A stretch of DNA of 64,000 nt, taken from Pseudomonas sp. P818. Its GTDB lineage: Bacteria; Pseudomonadota; Gammaproteobacteria; Pseudomonadales; Pseudomonadaceae. The position numbers were made by a program, and so were the translations under genes. Shown here piece after piece: positions 8,575 through 16,280 of the stretch. The stretch lies in contig NZ_ATKM01000017.1 of the NCBI RefSeq assembly GCF_000418555.1, forward strand, positions 247,445-311,444, read 5' to 3'. Position 1 is the first letter of the stretch. Every line of letters begins with the position of its first letter. Under the pieces are notes generated by a model, which saw only the letters and a program-made list of their open reading frames with translations, was not told where the DNA came from and did not search any database.

Positions 8575-9332
8575 GAGTCGGCAATCTGATCCTGTTCGCC
8601 GCCCTCCTCGCTGCGGTGGTCGCCTCGTTCCTTTACCTGGGCATCGACCTCGGCGCGTTGGTGGCCGGCGACAGCCTGACGCAGATGCGCCAGTACGCCG
8701 GCGGCTTCCTGCAGCCGGACGTCTCCGCCGCGCACCTGCAGGCCATCGGCCGCGGCGCGCTGGAAACCTTGGCCATGTCCGCCATCGGCACATTGCTCGC
8801 CGCCCTGCTCGGCCTGGCCCTGGCGCTACCGGCCGCCGGGCGCTTCGGCAGTGTCGCCCTGCACGCCACACGCCTGCTGCTCAATGCCCTGCGCGCCATC
8901 CCCGAGCTGGTCTGGGCAGCTTTGATGGTGCTGGCCGCGGGCCTCGGTCCCAACGCCGGCACCCTGGCCCTGGCCCTGCATACCGCCGGCGTGCTCGGCC
9001 GCCTGTTCGCCGAAGCGCTGGAAAACACCCCGCGCGAGCCTGCCGACGCCATCCGCGAAAGCGGCGGCGGACGCATGCTCGCCTTCTGCTACGGCACCCT
9101 GCCCGGGGTCTGGCCGCAACTGGTGGCCTACACCCTGTACCGCTGGGAGAACAACATCCGCATGGCCAGCGTGCTCGGCTTCGTCGGCGCCGGCGGGCTG
9201 GGGCAGATGCTCTACATATCGCTCAGCCTCTTCCAGGAAGCGCAAGCAGCCACGGTGATCCTGGCCATGCTTCTGCTGGTGCTGGCAGTGGATGCCTTGA
9301 GTGGCTGGGCACGGCAGCGCTGGGTGAGCTGA
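8571..9332 (+). CDS. PhnE-like ABC transporter permease 2
   Basis: 253-residue membrane protein, paralogous to permease 1: YRWENNIRMASVLGFVGAGGLGQ and AIPELVWAALMVLAAGLGP align closely with its neighbour. The start at 8571 (ATGA overlap with permease 1) is chosen; the longer open frame from 8394 only shadows the upstream gene. It is the last gene of the oxyanion importer operon. Two PhnE copies occur in some phosphonate/phosphite-type systems, so this alone does not identify the substrate. Confidence 0.9.
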   Translation: MRVGNLILFAALLAAVVASFLYLGIDLGALVAGDSLTQMRQYAGGFLQPDVSAAHLQAIGRGALETLAMSAIGTLLAALLGLALALPAAGRFGSVALHATRLLLNALRAIPELVWAALMVLAAGLGPNAGTLALALHTAGVLGRLFAEALENTPREPADAIRESGGGRMLAFCYGTLPGVWPQLVAYTLYRWENNIRMASVLGFVGAGGLGQMLYISLSLFQEAQAATVILAMLLLVLAVDALSGWARQRWVS

Positions 9333-9477
9333 GCGCCCGTCTGACCAACCTGCACCCCGCGCCGAGCGGAGCGAGTGGCCCAGATCGGCCACCAAGGGGC
9401 ATGGCAATCGCGGACAATTAACCGCAGAATTGCCGCCAGCCGTGCCCTGACGACCAACCAAAAGCCTCCTGTTGCGC

Positions 9478-10422
9478 ATGCCCTATATCACCGACAACGT
9501 TACCCAGTGTGCCGACCGCTTGCGCGCCGGCCATCTGGTCGCCCTGCCCACCGAAACCGTTTACGGCCTGGCAGCCGATGCACGCCAGGATGCGGCGGTG
9601 CAGCAGGTGTTCGCACTCAAGGGGCGGCCGAGCAGCAATCCACTGATCGTCCATCTGCAGAGCGCCGCTCAGGCCAGTCAGTGGGCCGCAGCAATACCGG
9701 CTGCCGCCCAACGCCTGATGGCCACCTTCTGGCCAGGCCCGCTGACGCTGGTGCTGCCTGCCCGAGACGACGTCTCGCGCATTGTCACCGCCGGGCAGGA
9801 CAGCGTGGCACTGCGGGTGCCCGCGCATCCCCAGGCGCAGGCCCTGCTGGCGGCGTTCGGTGGCGGGCTGGTCGCACCATCCGCCAACCGTTACATGTCG
9901 ATCAGCCCGACCAGAGCAGCGCATGTGGCGCAGCAGTTCCCCGACAGCGACCTGTGGATTCTCGATGGCGGGGCCTGTCAGGTGGGTCTGGAATCCAGCA
10001 TCGTCAGCCTGCTGCCGGGCGACAGCCCGCGTCTGCTGCGCCGCGGCATGCTGAGTCAGAGCGACCTCGAAGCGGCCTTGGGTCACCCCCTGGAGAACCG
10101 GGACGGCGGCGTACGCGCCCCCGGCCAGCACCATCGCCACTATGCGCCCGGTACCACGACGCTAGCTTTCGTACAGGTGCCGAACGAGGCACTGGCGTCG
10201 CCGCGTCATGGCTGGATCTGGTGCGGCCAGGCGCAGCACAGCGCAGGCCCGGCGATAGACCTCGGCAATCAACCGCAGGCTTATGCCGCGCGGCTGTACG
10301 CGGCGCTCTATCAACTCGACGCCCTGGGCCTGGAGCGCCTGTATATCCAGCTGCCGCCGCAGCACGACGCATGGGCCGCGGTGCACGACCGCCTGGCCCG
10401 CGCCAGCCAGCGCCTGGACTGA
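9478..10422 (+). CDS. L-threonylcarbamoyladenylate synthase, Sua5 type
   Basis: 314 residues, longer than the ~185-residue TsaC/YrdC form, so it is of the two-domain Sua5 type. The N-terminal YrdC domain has LPTETVYGLAADA and LKGRPSSNPLIVHL (the K-x-R...S-x-N ATP/tRNA-binding set) and LVAPSANRYMSISPT; the C-terminal ~100 residues form the Sua5 domain. It makes threonylcarbamoyl-AMP for the t6A37 modification of ANN-decoding tRNAs. The ATG at 9478 is preferred to the TTG two codons earlier. No strong ribosome site is visible. Confidence 0.93.
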   Translation: MPYITDNVTQCADRLRAGHLVALPTETVYGLAADARQDAAVQQVFALKGRPSSNPLIVHLQSAAQASQWAAAIPAAAQRLMATFWPGPLTLVLPARDDVSRIVTAGQDSVALRVPAHPQAQALLAAFGGGLVAPSANRYMSISPTRAAHVAQQFPDSDLWILDGGACQVGLESSIVSLLPGDSPRLLRRGMLSQSDLEAALGHPLENRDGGVRAPGQHHRHYAPGTTTLAFVQVPNEALASPRHGWIWCGQAQHSAGPAIDLGNQPQAYAARLYAALYQLDALGLERLYIQLPPQHDAWAAVHDRLARASQRLD

Positions 10423-10482
10423 ACACACGGCCGGCGCCGCTGCCGGGCTCATCTTGCAGGCGGGAGCGCGAGGCGGTCTGGC

Positions 10483-10971
10483 CTAGCGACCGCGCGCGTT
10501 CTTCTTCTGCAGGATGTCCGAGGCCTCGTTATAGGCGCTCTGGAAGGCCTCGCTGCTGATCCAGGCCACGGCAGCATCTTCGTCTTCCCCATGGAAGATG
10601 GCGCGATAGACGATCAAAAGGCCCATCATGAAATCGGTTGCGGCATCCTCCGATTCCTCGGCCACCACCAGCTCCAGCACCGGGTACTGCAGGAACACCA
10701 GGCACAGGCCGAGCAGACCGGTGCGTTCCGCGGCATTCATCGCCTGGAACAGGTCATCGAAATGCGCCGGGTCGAAGCCGTTCTCTTCGATGTCCTGGAA
10801 ATCGAAGGTACTCAGGTCAATCTCGACATCATCGAACGGCTCGTCGATCAGCGGGTTGGCCAGAATCGGATGAATGAGATTGGCTTGCGGCCTGAGCTTG
10901 CCCATGCGGTTCTGCTTGGCTTTGGTCTTGGCCCGCTGGGCGCGCTTCTTCTGTTTTTCAGGGGAGGCCAT
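10483..10971 (-). CDS. Conserved hypothetical acidic protein with basic N-terminal tail
   Basis: 162 residues in two parts: a lysine/arginine-rich start (ASPEKQKKRAQRAKTKAKQNR, residues 2-22) and an acidic body (DDVEIDLSTFDFQDIEENGFD...) with predicted helices, ending in KKNARGR. No signal peptide, membrane span or known catalytic motif is seen. The basic tail suggests binding to nucleic acid or ribosome, but this is only inference. It resembles uncharacterised Pseudomonas proteins. It converges on the sua5 gene with a 60-base gap. Confidence 0.8.
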   Translation of the reverse strand: MASPEKQKKRAQRAKTKAKQNRMGKLRPQANLIHPILANPLIDEPFDDVEIDLSTFDFQDIEENGFDPAHFDDLFQAMNAAERTGLLGLCLVFLQYPVLELVVAEESEDAATDFMMGLLIVYRAIFHGEDEDAAVAWISSEAFQSAYNEASDILQKKNARGR

Positions 10972-11029
10972 GGGGCGAATCCTCGTGCGATAGGGCCATT
11001 AGCGTGGCGTGCAAGTCTATGCGTTTGCG

Positions 11030-11290
11030 CGCAAATCACCCAAGCAGGAGATGCTGGAATCCTTGGCAGGCGGCAGACCAAACAGCCGGCGGTACTCCCG
11101 GCTGAAGCCGCAGCTGCTAGAGGCGTCAGCGATGTCTGGTTGCGAAAATGATGATGGAAGGACGACGGGCTCATACCGGTCACGGATGCCAGGCATAGAG
11201 AGATTCATTAAGCGAACGGAGAAATTGAAAACGAGCAGTTCCTGAGCGAGCATCCGTAGCACATGGCCGTCACGCTTACCGAGAATCACC
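11030..11290 (-). pseudogene. Decayed AraC-family regulator remnant
   Basis: On the minus strand two reading frames together carry the tell-tale end of an AraC-family HTH. MSPSSFHHHF (about 11174-11145) is in one frame and FSREYRRLFGLPP (about 11110-11070) in another. A stretch AQELLVFNFSVRLMN upstream may be what is left of the region before the HTH. About 30-40 residues that normally separate the two motifs are missing, so there is an internal deletion plus a frameshift. It cannot encode a working regulator. It lies in a patch of lower GC next to an orphan lipoprotein and a MITE-like element. Confidence 0.6.
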
Positions 11291-11332
11291 AGTGCCGAGC
11301 CATGAGCCCCTTTCCAGACAGCAGGATGTCAC

Positions 11333-12031
11333 ATGCGCGCACTCAAATACCTTCTCGCCGCCAGTTCCCTAACCATTGCAGGTTGCGCCAGTCAGCCTTC
11401 GCTGCCACCACCGGAATATCCAGGTATCGAGCAGTCCGACAAGATCGTCCTCGACAATCGACGTCCAAGCAGCGAAAGCGAGAACGAAATCTTCAGTCTG
11501 CTGGTCACCAGCAGCGCCTATGCCATCTATCGCATACCGGACACGGCCACCAAGCCTACAGGCCCACGACTACTCGCTCACCGTGCGTATGAGAAATTCC
11601 CAGAACTGAGTAGCCAACCCACCCTCACCGTGCACCACTTCGTGACCTACGCCAATCTGCAGTCGCGGTTGCGCAAAAGCTCACTACTCGCTGGACTAAC
11701 CGGCCCGATCGGAGTGGCAATCTTCAACAGCCAGGAGTTGCCTGTAGGAGACGTGTTGACCACACAGATCGATAGCAGCGTTTTCGAGAAAACCGCCGGC
11801 CCCGAGGAATACACTCGCGCCTTTTTCACTGCCGAAGAAAACCCAGAAAAGTCACCAGTCAACCTGATCTACATCGATGCCGAAATGCTGGGCCAGCGGA
11901 TCGCCACCCGCTGCCTGGTTCCGCCGATCAAGGACAAGCCCCATCTGTTCCTGATTGAAGCGATGGATATGTGCATTACCAACCACTTGGCACTGTATGA
12001 ACCGCGTGGCAGCTTGAACGTGACACCCTAA
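11333..12031 (+). CDS. Hypothetical lipoprotein
   Basis: 232 residues. An N-terminal signal with lipobox IAGC (Cys18) predicts export and lipid anchoring. The mature part (PSLPPPEYPGIEQSDKI...) has mixed alpha/beta character; I recognise no domain. The conserved-looking core is SAYAIYRIPDTATKPTGPRLL and SPVNLIYIDAEMLGQ. Codon use is less GC-biased than in the neighbours, consistent with acquisition. Its TAA stop is the left copy of a CTAA target-site duplication flanking the MITE-like insertion at 12032-12171. Confidence 0.75.
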   Translation: MRALKYLLAASSLTIAGCASQPSLPPPEYPGIEQSDKIVLDNRRPSSESENEIFSLLVTSSAYAIYRIPDTATKPTGPRLLAHRAYEKFPELSSQPTLTVHHFVTYANLQSRLRKSSLLAGLTGPIGVAIFNSQELPVGDVLTTQIDSSVFEKTAGPEEYTRAFFTAEENPEKSPVNLIYIDAEMLGQRIATRCLVPPIKDKPHLFLIEAMDMCITNHLALYEPRGSLNVTP

Positions 12032-12171
12032 CAGGCCGTTGAAAAACGTAGGCGAGGCAGCCAGTGCAAGGCAAAAACAGCCGAAAAAGCGCAGTTTACG
12101 TGCTGTAAATGAGCATTTTGAGGCTGTTTTTAACGCAGCAATGGCAACGCAGGTAGTTTTTCAACGGCCTG
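12032..12171. mobile_element. 140-bp MITE-like palindromic insertion with CTAA target duplication
   Basis: The ends are perfect 16-base terminal inverted repeats, CAGGCCGTTGAAAAAC at 12032-12047 and its complement at 12156-12171. Inner inverted segments AAAAACAGCC and GGCTGTTTTT and a central TTTAC-gtgct-GTAAA hairpin let most of the element fold. It has no coding capacity. Flanking CTAA occurs at 12028-12031 and 12172-12175, which looks like a 4-bp target duplication. I recall similar repeats scattered through Pseudomonas genomes, probably mobilised in trans by a transposase elsewhere. Confidence 0.75.
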
Positions 12172-13059
12172 CTAAGCCCGTGGCGGCTCGGTCCCGATGC
12201 GTTCGCGTATCAACTCCAGGTAACGCCGCGCACCCAGCCCCAGCGGCCGGCGGCTACTCCAGACGATATCCACCCACAGCCTCAGTTGGCTGGCCATGTT
12301 GTCGAATGCCACCGGCTGCAAGCTGCCCGATTCGATCAGCGCGGCGACCAGCGGATGTGGAAGATAGGCCCAGCCAAGCCCCGCCTGCACCAGGTTGAGG
12401 GTAGCCAGGTCGCTGTCGGTGAGCCACAGATGGTGGGACAGGATCATCTGTGGCTCGGTCGCCGACGGCGACCCCGCCGCGACGACGATCTGCCGCGCCT
12501 CGACCATCCCCTGTTCGGCCATCTGCTTGAGGTAGCCCGGTGCCGCCACCGCCACCATTAGCTGGCTTCCGGCTTCGAGGAAGTTCTCCCGCTCATCGAT
12601 GCCCGGACGCTCGAACACCAGCGCCAGGTGCACGCTGCCTTCGTGCATCAGGCGCACGGCTTCGGCCTGCGAGGCAGAGCGTACTTCGATCTCGAGCTGG
12701 GGAAATTCGCTCGCCAGGTCGATCAACGGCAGGCTCCACATGCCAGTCTGTAACTCCGGTGCCATGGCGATCACCAGGCGCCGCTCCAGCCCCTGGTGCA
12801 GCTGCAAAGCCTGTGCATCGAGCCGGTTGAGCTGGCTGGCCGCCTGCCGCGCCTGAGGCTCCAGCGCCAGCGCCGCCTGCGTTGGCAGGGCCTTGCGGGT
12901 GCTGCGGTCGAACAGTTGCAGATCCAGCTCGGCTTCGAGCTGGGCGATGGCCATGCTCACCGCCGAAGGTACGCGTCCGAGCTGACGCGCTGCGGAAGAA
13001 AAGGAACCGCCGTCGAGCACTGCGAGAAATACACGCAGGGTTTCGCTATTGAAGGCCAT
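12172..13059 (-). CDS. LysR-family transcriptional regulator
   Basis: 295 residues: N-terminal winged HTH (LRVFLAVLDGGSFSSAARQLGRVPSAVSMAIAQLE, 8-42), then a two-lobed LysR effector-binding domain. It is divergent from the SDR pair with a 92-base gap holding a short palindrome, the usual arrangement for a LysR protein controlling its neighbour. Its TAG stop (12172-12174) lies in the right-hand CTAA duplication of the adjacent MITE-like element. The effector is unknown. Confidence 0.92.
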   Translation of the reverse strand: MAFNSETLRVFLAVLDGGSFSSAARQLGRVPSAVSMAIAQLEAELDLQLFDRSTRKALPTQAALALEPQARQAASQLNRLDAQALQLHQGLERRLVIAMAPELQTGMWSLPLIDLASEFPQLEIEVRSASQAEAVRLMHEGSVHLALVFERPGIDERENFLEAGSQLMVAVAAPGYLKQMAEQGMVEARQIVVAAGSPSATEPQMILSHHLWLTDSDLATLNLVQAGLGWAYLPHPLVAALIESGSLQPVAFDNMASQLRLWVDIVWSSRRPLGLGARRYLELIRERIGTEPPRA

Positions 13060-13105
13060 GGATATCTTCAGCTTTGTTGATGACTGTCGTCTTTTTCTAT
13101 CAGCA

Positions 13106-13120
13106 AAACTAACCTAGTTT
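13106..13120. promoter_or_regulatory. Candidate LysR operator between lysR and SDR genes
   Basis: AAACTA (13106-13111), ACC, TAGTTT (13115-13120): 6-bp arms with a three-base centre, in the 92-base divergent intergenic region. The position and symmetry fit a LysR-type operator. No binding data can be inferred beyond that. Confidence 0.45.
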
Positions 13121-13151
13121 GCAGCCATCGAAAACCGCATGGGTGCATGTC

Positions 13152-13928
13152 ATGAAACAGCAATGGAAGGATCAGGTCGCGCTGGTCAGCGGCGCCGGCA
13201 GCGAGCATGGCATCGGTATGGCCATCGCCAGACGCCTGGGTGCGGCCGGGGCCAAGCTGATCGTCACAGCCAGTAGTGCGCGCATCGCCGAGCGGGTGGC
13301 CGAGCTGCGCGCCGAAGGCTACGAGGCCGAAGGCCAGCCCGTCGACCTGACCGACGAGGCGGGCGTGCAGGCGTTCGCCGCCTGGGCCGAAGGACTGTGG
13401 GGGCGCGTCGACATTCTGGTGAACAACGCCGGCATGGCTATGCAGGGCAGCCCCGAGCCACTCGCAGAGATCGCCAGCATGAGCCTGGAAACCTGGAATC
13501 TGACGATCGCGCGTAACCTCACCAGCGCCTTCTTGCTCACCCGTGCCATGTTGCCGGGCATGCAGGCACGCGGCTACGGACGCATCGTCAATATCAGCTC
13601 CACCACCGGCACCAAGGCTGGCCACCCCAGCGAATCGGCCTACAGCGCGGCGAAGGCCGGCATGGTGGGGATGAACATGGGGCTAGCGCTGGAGGTGGCC
13701 CATCAGGGCATCACGGTCAACGCAGTGGCGCCGGGCTGGATCGCCACGGGCTCGAGCGCACCGCATGAGATGCGCGCCGCAGCCTACGTGCCGATAGGCC
13801 GCGCCGGTCGTCCCGAGGAAGTGGCGGCGGCTGTCGCCTTTCTCGCATCACCGGAGGCCAGCTATATCACCGGCGAAGTGCTGGTGGTCGACGGCGGCAA
13901 CTGCCTGATAGAGGACAAGGCGCCATGA
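13152..13928 (+). CDS. SDR-family oxidoreductase 1
   Basis: 258-residue classical short-chain dehydrogenase. Motifs: cofactor loop SGAGSEHGIGMAIA (a TGxxxGxG variant), NNAG (VDILVNNAGMA), catalytic Ser in VNISSTTGT, and the YxxxK pair in YSAAKAG. The sequence GRIVNISSTTGTKAGHPSESAYSAAK is close to FabG-like 3-oxoacyl reductases. The start at 13152 (MKQQWKDQ) is preferred to an upstream TTG. The next SDR begins inside its stop (ATGA, 13925), so the two are cotranscribed and probably catalyse linked or alternate redox steps. Substrate unknown. Confidence 0.92.
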   Translation: MKQQWKDQVALVSGAGSEHGIGMAIARRLGAAGAKLIVTASSARIAERVAELRAEGYEAEGQPVDLTDEAGVQAFAAWAEGLWGRVDILVNNAGMAMQGSPEPLAEIASMSLETWNLTIARNLTSAFLLTRAMLPGMQARGYGRIVNISSTTGTKAGHPSESAYSAAKAGMVGMNMGLALEVAHQGITVNAVAPGWIATGSSAPHEMRAAAYVPIGRAGRPEEVAAAVAFLASPEASYITGEVLVVDGGNCLIEDKAP

Positions 13929-14698
13929 ACGCCAAAACCGAAACTCGCTCAGTCGTCCTGATCACAGGTGCCGCTGGCGGCGTAGGCAGTGCATTGGTCG
14001 CCCGGTTCATCGCCGGCGGCTGGGCGGTGTTCGCCACCGACGCCAACGCCACCGGCCTGGCCGAGCTGGGCCAATGCCATGCACTGGCGGGCAGTGAGGC
14101 CGCGGATATCCGCTCGCCTGCCGCCTGCAGGACGGTGGTGCAGGCAGCCGTTGCCGCGACAGGGCGCCTCGATGCCGTGATCAACGCGGCCGGGGTATGG
14201 CGTGAAGGTCCGGTGGAAGCGTTCAGCGAGGAAGACTTCGATCTGGTGCTGGACGTCAATCTCAAGGCCAGCTTCTTCATCTGCGCCGCAGCGATTGACC
14301 ACCTGAAGCAAACACGCGGCGCCATCGTCAATATTTCCAGCGACGCCGGGCGCCAGGGCAACCCCAATGCCGCGGCCTACTGCGCCAGCAAAGGTGGCCT
14401 GAGCCTGTTCACCAAGGCCCTGGCGCTCGATCTGGCGCCTTACGGCGTGCGTTGCAATGCCGTTTCACCCGGCGACATCGACACGCCCATGCTCAGGTTC
14501 CAGGCCGAGCGCTATGGCAACGGCGACCCGCAGGCTTACTACCGAGAGCTGCTGGCGAAGTATCCACAGGGCCAACAGGCGCGCTTCATTCAGCCGGAGG
14601 AAGTGGCAGAGCTGGCCTTCTTCCTCTGCCAGCCCGGCGCTCGTTCGATCACCGGCGCCGACATGGCGATCGATCAGGGGCTTTCAGCCGGTCATTGA
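13925..14698 (+). CDS. SDR-family oxidoreductase 2
   Basis: 257 residues. Motifs: TGAAGGVGSAL (cofactor, 15-25), NAAG (INAAGVW), catalytic Ser in VNISSDAGR, YCASKGG (YxxxK), and PGDIDTPM. It overlaps SDR 1 by four bases. Its 3' end overlaps the convergent solute-binding protein gene by seven bases (14692-14698). Paired SDRs under a divergent LysR protein suggest a small catabolic or modification pathway for a polyol, sugar acid or hydroxy acid; the sequence does not settle which. Confidence 0.9.
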   Translation: MNAKTETRSVVLITGAAGGVGSALVARFIAGGWAVFATDANATGLAELGQCHALAGSEAADIRSPAACRTVVQAAVAATGRLDAVINAAGVWREGPVEAFSEEDFDLVLDVNLKASFFICAAAIDHLKQTRGAIVNISSDAGRQGNPNAAAYCASKGGLSLFTKALALDLAPYGVRCNAVSPGDIDTPMLRFQAERYGNGDPQAYYRELLAKYPQGQQARFIQPEEVAELAFFLCQPGARSITGADMAIDQGLSAGH

Positions 14699-15441
14699 AT
14701 GCCCGGTTCCGTGTAGCGCCGCTGGATGCGCTGCAGCTCACCCGAGTTGCGCAATTGCTCCAGCGCAGCGGCCCAGGCAGCGACGACGGCATCGTCGCTG
14801 TCATGACTGAAGGCGATATACAGCGAGGAGCGATACAGCTCGATGGGCACTCGCCGCAGGGCCGCTGGATCGATGTTCAACTGGCGGCTGTAGTAGGCCA
14901 CACCCGCGTCCGTGTCACCGATGATGATCTCGGTACGTCCGGCCAGCAGCATGAGGTAAAGCTGCTGACTCTCGGTCGCGCGCATATCCAGGTTGTTGAA
15001 ACCAAGCGACTGCAAGAGCGTGGGCAACAGGCCGGCGTGCCGGGTAGTGATTCGCGGCGCATGCAGCAATTGCTCGAGCGTGTGGATCGGCTGCGTCGTG
15101 GTGACCAGCTGGTAGGGATAGATGGACTCCTGCGCGATGGGGCCAACCCATTTGAACAAGGACTCTCGCTCAGGCGTGCGAAACAGCGAATACATGATGG
15201 TTCTGGGCTGGGTGCGCAAGTCGCGGGTGGCGCGCATGCTGGCATTGAGCTTGATAGGAAAGTCGTCGCCCGTGAGCTGCATGATGGCCCGCACCACGTC
15301 GGTGGCCATACCGCTGATCTTCCCGTTCTCGACGTAGTTGTAGGGCGCCCACTCTTCGGTCACGAGCTGATAGCTCTCGGCTCTGGCAAGCGCACCAAAG
15401 GACAGACAAAGCAACGCGGCTACAAAGGTCGAGTGCTTCAC
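14692..15441 (-). CDS. Periplasmic solute-binding protein, family 3 (orphan)
   Basis: 249 residues. The signal peptide runs to about ALARA (21); the mature protein starts ESYQLVTEEWAPYNYVENG, the classic SBP_bac_3 opening. GMATDVVRAIMQLTG and AGRTEIIIGDTDAGVAYY follow. The lack of adjacent permease/ATPase genes and the overall type fit the many orphan extracellular-solute-binding proteins of Pseudomonas that may act as sensors. It is convergent with SDR 2, overlapping it by seven bases. Ligand unknown. Confidence 0.88.
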   Translation of the reverse strand: MKHSTFVAALLCLSFGALARAESYQLVTEEWAPYNYVENGKISGMATDVVRAIMQLTGDDFPIKLNASMRATRDLRTQPRTIMYSLFRTPERESLFKWVGPIAQESIYPYQLVTTTQPIHTLEQLLHAPRITTRHAGLLPTLLQSLGFNNLDMRATESQQLYLMLLAGRTEIIIGDTDAGVAYYSRQLNIDPAALRRVPIELYRSSLYIAFSHDSDDAVVAAWAAALEQLRNSGELQRIQRRYTEPGIQ

Positions 15442-15804
15442 TGGTTGTACCTGGGGGGCTGGATGCGGTTCAAGGTGTGCATCTGATCAGGGCTGCCAGG
15501 CAAGCATAGACGTTGGCCGCCGTTACAGACCTATGGCCTACCCGCAATATCGTCAGGACGCCAGCCATCCGCCTCGCCTGGTGACCGGACCGGCGCAGGT
15601 TCACGCCCGCAATCTATTGCCAGCACCAGCGATCATCCTGAGCCGTCGGCCAGCGCCAAGGCGACATCGCGACAATCTTCAAGCCGTTTCGCTCGTTGCA
15701 TTGGCGCAACAGTCCTTTGCCGAAGCGGCGATTAATTAGCTTGCTAACGAGGCGTATAAAAGAAATGCGACCTTTCGCCGCACCCGCATTTCGAGGAGAC
15801 AAGC
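15442..15804. other. 363-bp intergenic region with a candidate promoter for the 57-residue ORF
   Basis: No protein-coding frame is convincing in this stretch. From about 15720 it becomes AT-rich and holds a palindrome and a TATAAA box (entered separately). The left half may contain the promoter of the minus-strand solute-binding protein, but no clear hexamers were found. Confidence 0.4.
15732..15760 (+). promoter_or_regulatory. Candidate promoter with embedded palindrome TTAGCTTGCTAA
   Basis: A weak -35 TTAATT (15732-15737) and -10 TATAAA (15755-15760) are spaced 17 bases. A 12-bp perfect palindrome, TTAGC-TT-GCTAA (15736-15747), starts in the -35 and fills much of the spacer, where a repressor would block RNA polymerase. 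It lies 45 bases before the ATG of the small ORF at 15805. Confidence 0.4.
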
Positions 15805-15978
15805 ATGAACGTGATCGTGCATGAGCGTGACAACGAACATCTTTCCCGTGAAGCCCGCGCCATGGGCATAGTGGCCTGGGACGTGATCCAGAATGGCGAG
15901 CTGGTCGGCATCTTCCCGACCCAGGATGAAGCCGACGCCTACCGCAAAGAGCTGGAAGAGACACAAGCGCAAGGATAA
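15805..15978 (+). CDS. Small conserved-type protein, 57 residues
   Basis: MNVIVHERDNEHLSRE... ending in KELEETQAQG. A strong ribosome site (GAGGAG, 15793-15798) is seven bases before the ATG. The frame codes for a compact acidic cytosolic protein with a beta-turn core, WDVIQNGELVGIFPTQDEADAYR. The pattern hydrophobic strand - NGE - LVGIFPT - helix resembles small DUF-type proteins that repeat a W-x-V-x-x-G-x-x-x-x-F motif. There is no signal peptide. A promoter candidate lies upstream and a perfect hairpin begins seven bases after the stop. Function unknown. Confidence 0.7.
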   Translation: MNVIVHERDNEHLSREARAMGIVAWDVIQNGELVGIFPTQDEADAYRKELEETQAQG

Positions 15979-16268
15979 GCCGAGGCTGTTGCCGTTTCGA
16001 CCGAAACGGCAACAGCTTCACAGCGCCTGCCGCGCCCCCGCCCAAGCATCGCTCTCGCCAGCACGACAACCTCACCTGCGCTGTTGCCAAGCCAACGCCA
16101 AAGCCCACCGCCGCCTGAACCTCCCACCGGCACCTCACGCCCTGGCAGCAGCTGCGTAGCCAGATAGCCCGATTCGACTTCCGCCTGCAGGTAAACATCA
16201 CAGACAACGCGATCATGGCTCGATTCGGCATCAGGCCAGGCGTTATGGATGAAGAGTTGAACGCTCAT
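15939..16268 (-). CDS. Doubtful ORF downstream of the PNPOx-FNR gene
   Basis: 109 codons starting 13 bases after the stop of the redox fusion gene. The first ~50 residues (MSVQLFIHNAWPDAESSH, DVYLQAEVESGYLATQLLPG) look protein-like. The last third is translated across the perfect 14-bp palindrome and the 3' end of the 57-residue gene on the other strand, giving low-complexity Val/Ser/Ala sequence. Either the true gene is shorter and broken by a frameshift, or it is spurious. No family is recognised. Confidence 0.35.
   Translation of the reverse strand: MSVQLFIHNAWPDAESSHDRVVCDVYLQAEVESGYLATQLLPGREVPVGGSGGGGLWRWLGNSAGEVVVLARAMLGRGRGRRCEAVAVSVETATASAYPCACVSSSSLR
15986..16015. terminator. Perfect 14-bp inverted repeat, terminator-like stem
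   Basis: CTGTTGCCGTTTCG (15986-15999) and its exact complement (16002-16015), separated by AC, begin seven bases after the stop of the 57-residue gene. It lacks a clear T-run, so either a factor-assisted terminator or a protein-binding palindrome is possible. The minus-strand ORF 15939-16268 would read through it. Confidence 0.55.
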
Positions 16269-16280
16269 TGCCCAGCCCTC

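Noticed and set aside
12032..12171. Considered as a small RNA or plain terminator
   Set aside because: Perfect terminal repeats and a CTAA duplication point to an insertion element; a terminator role may be secondary.
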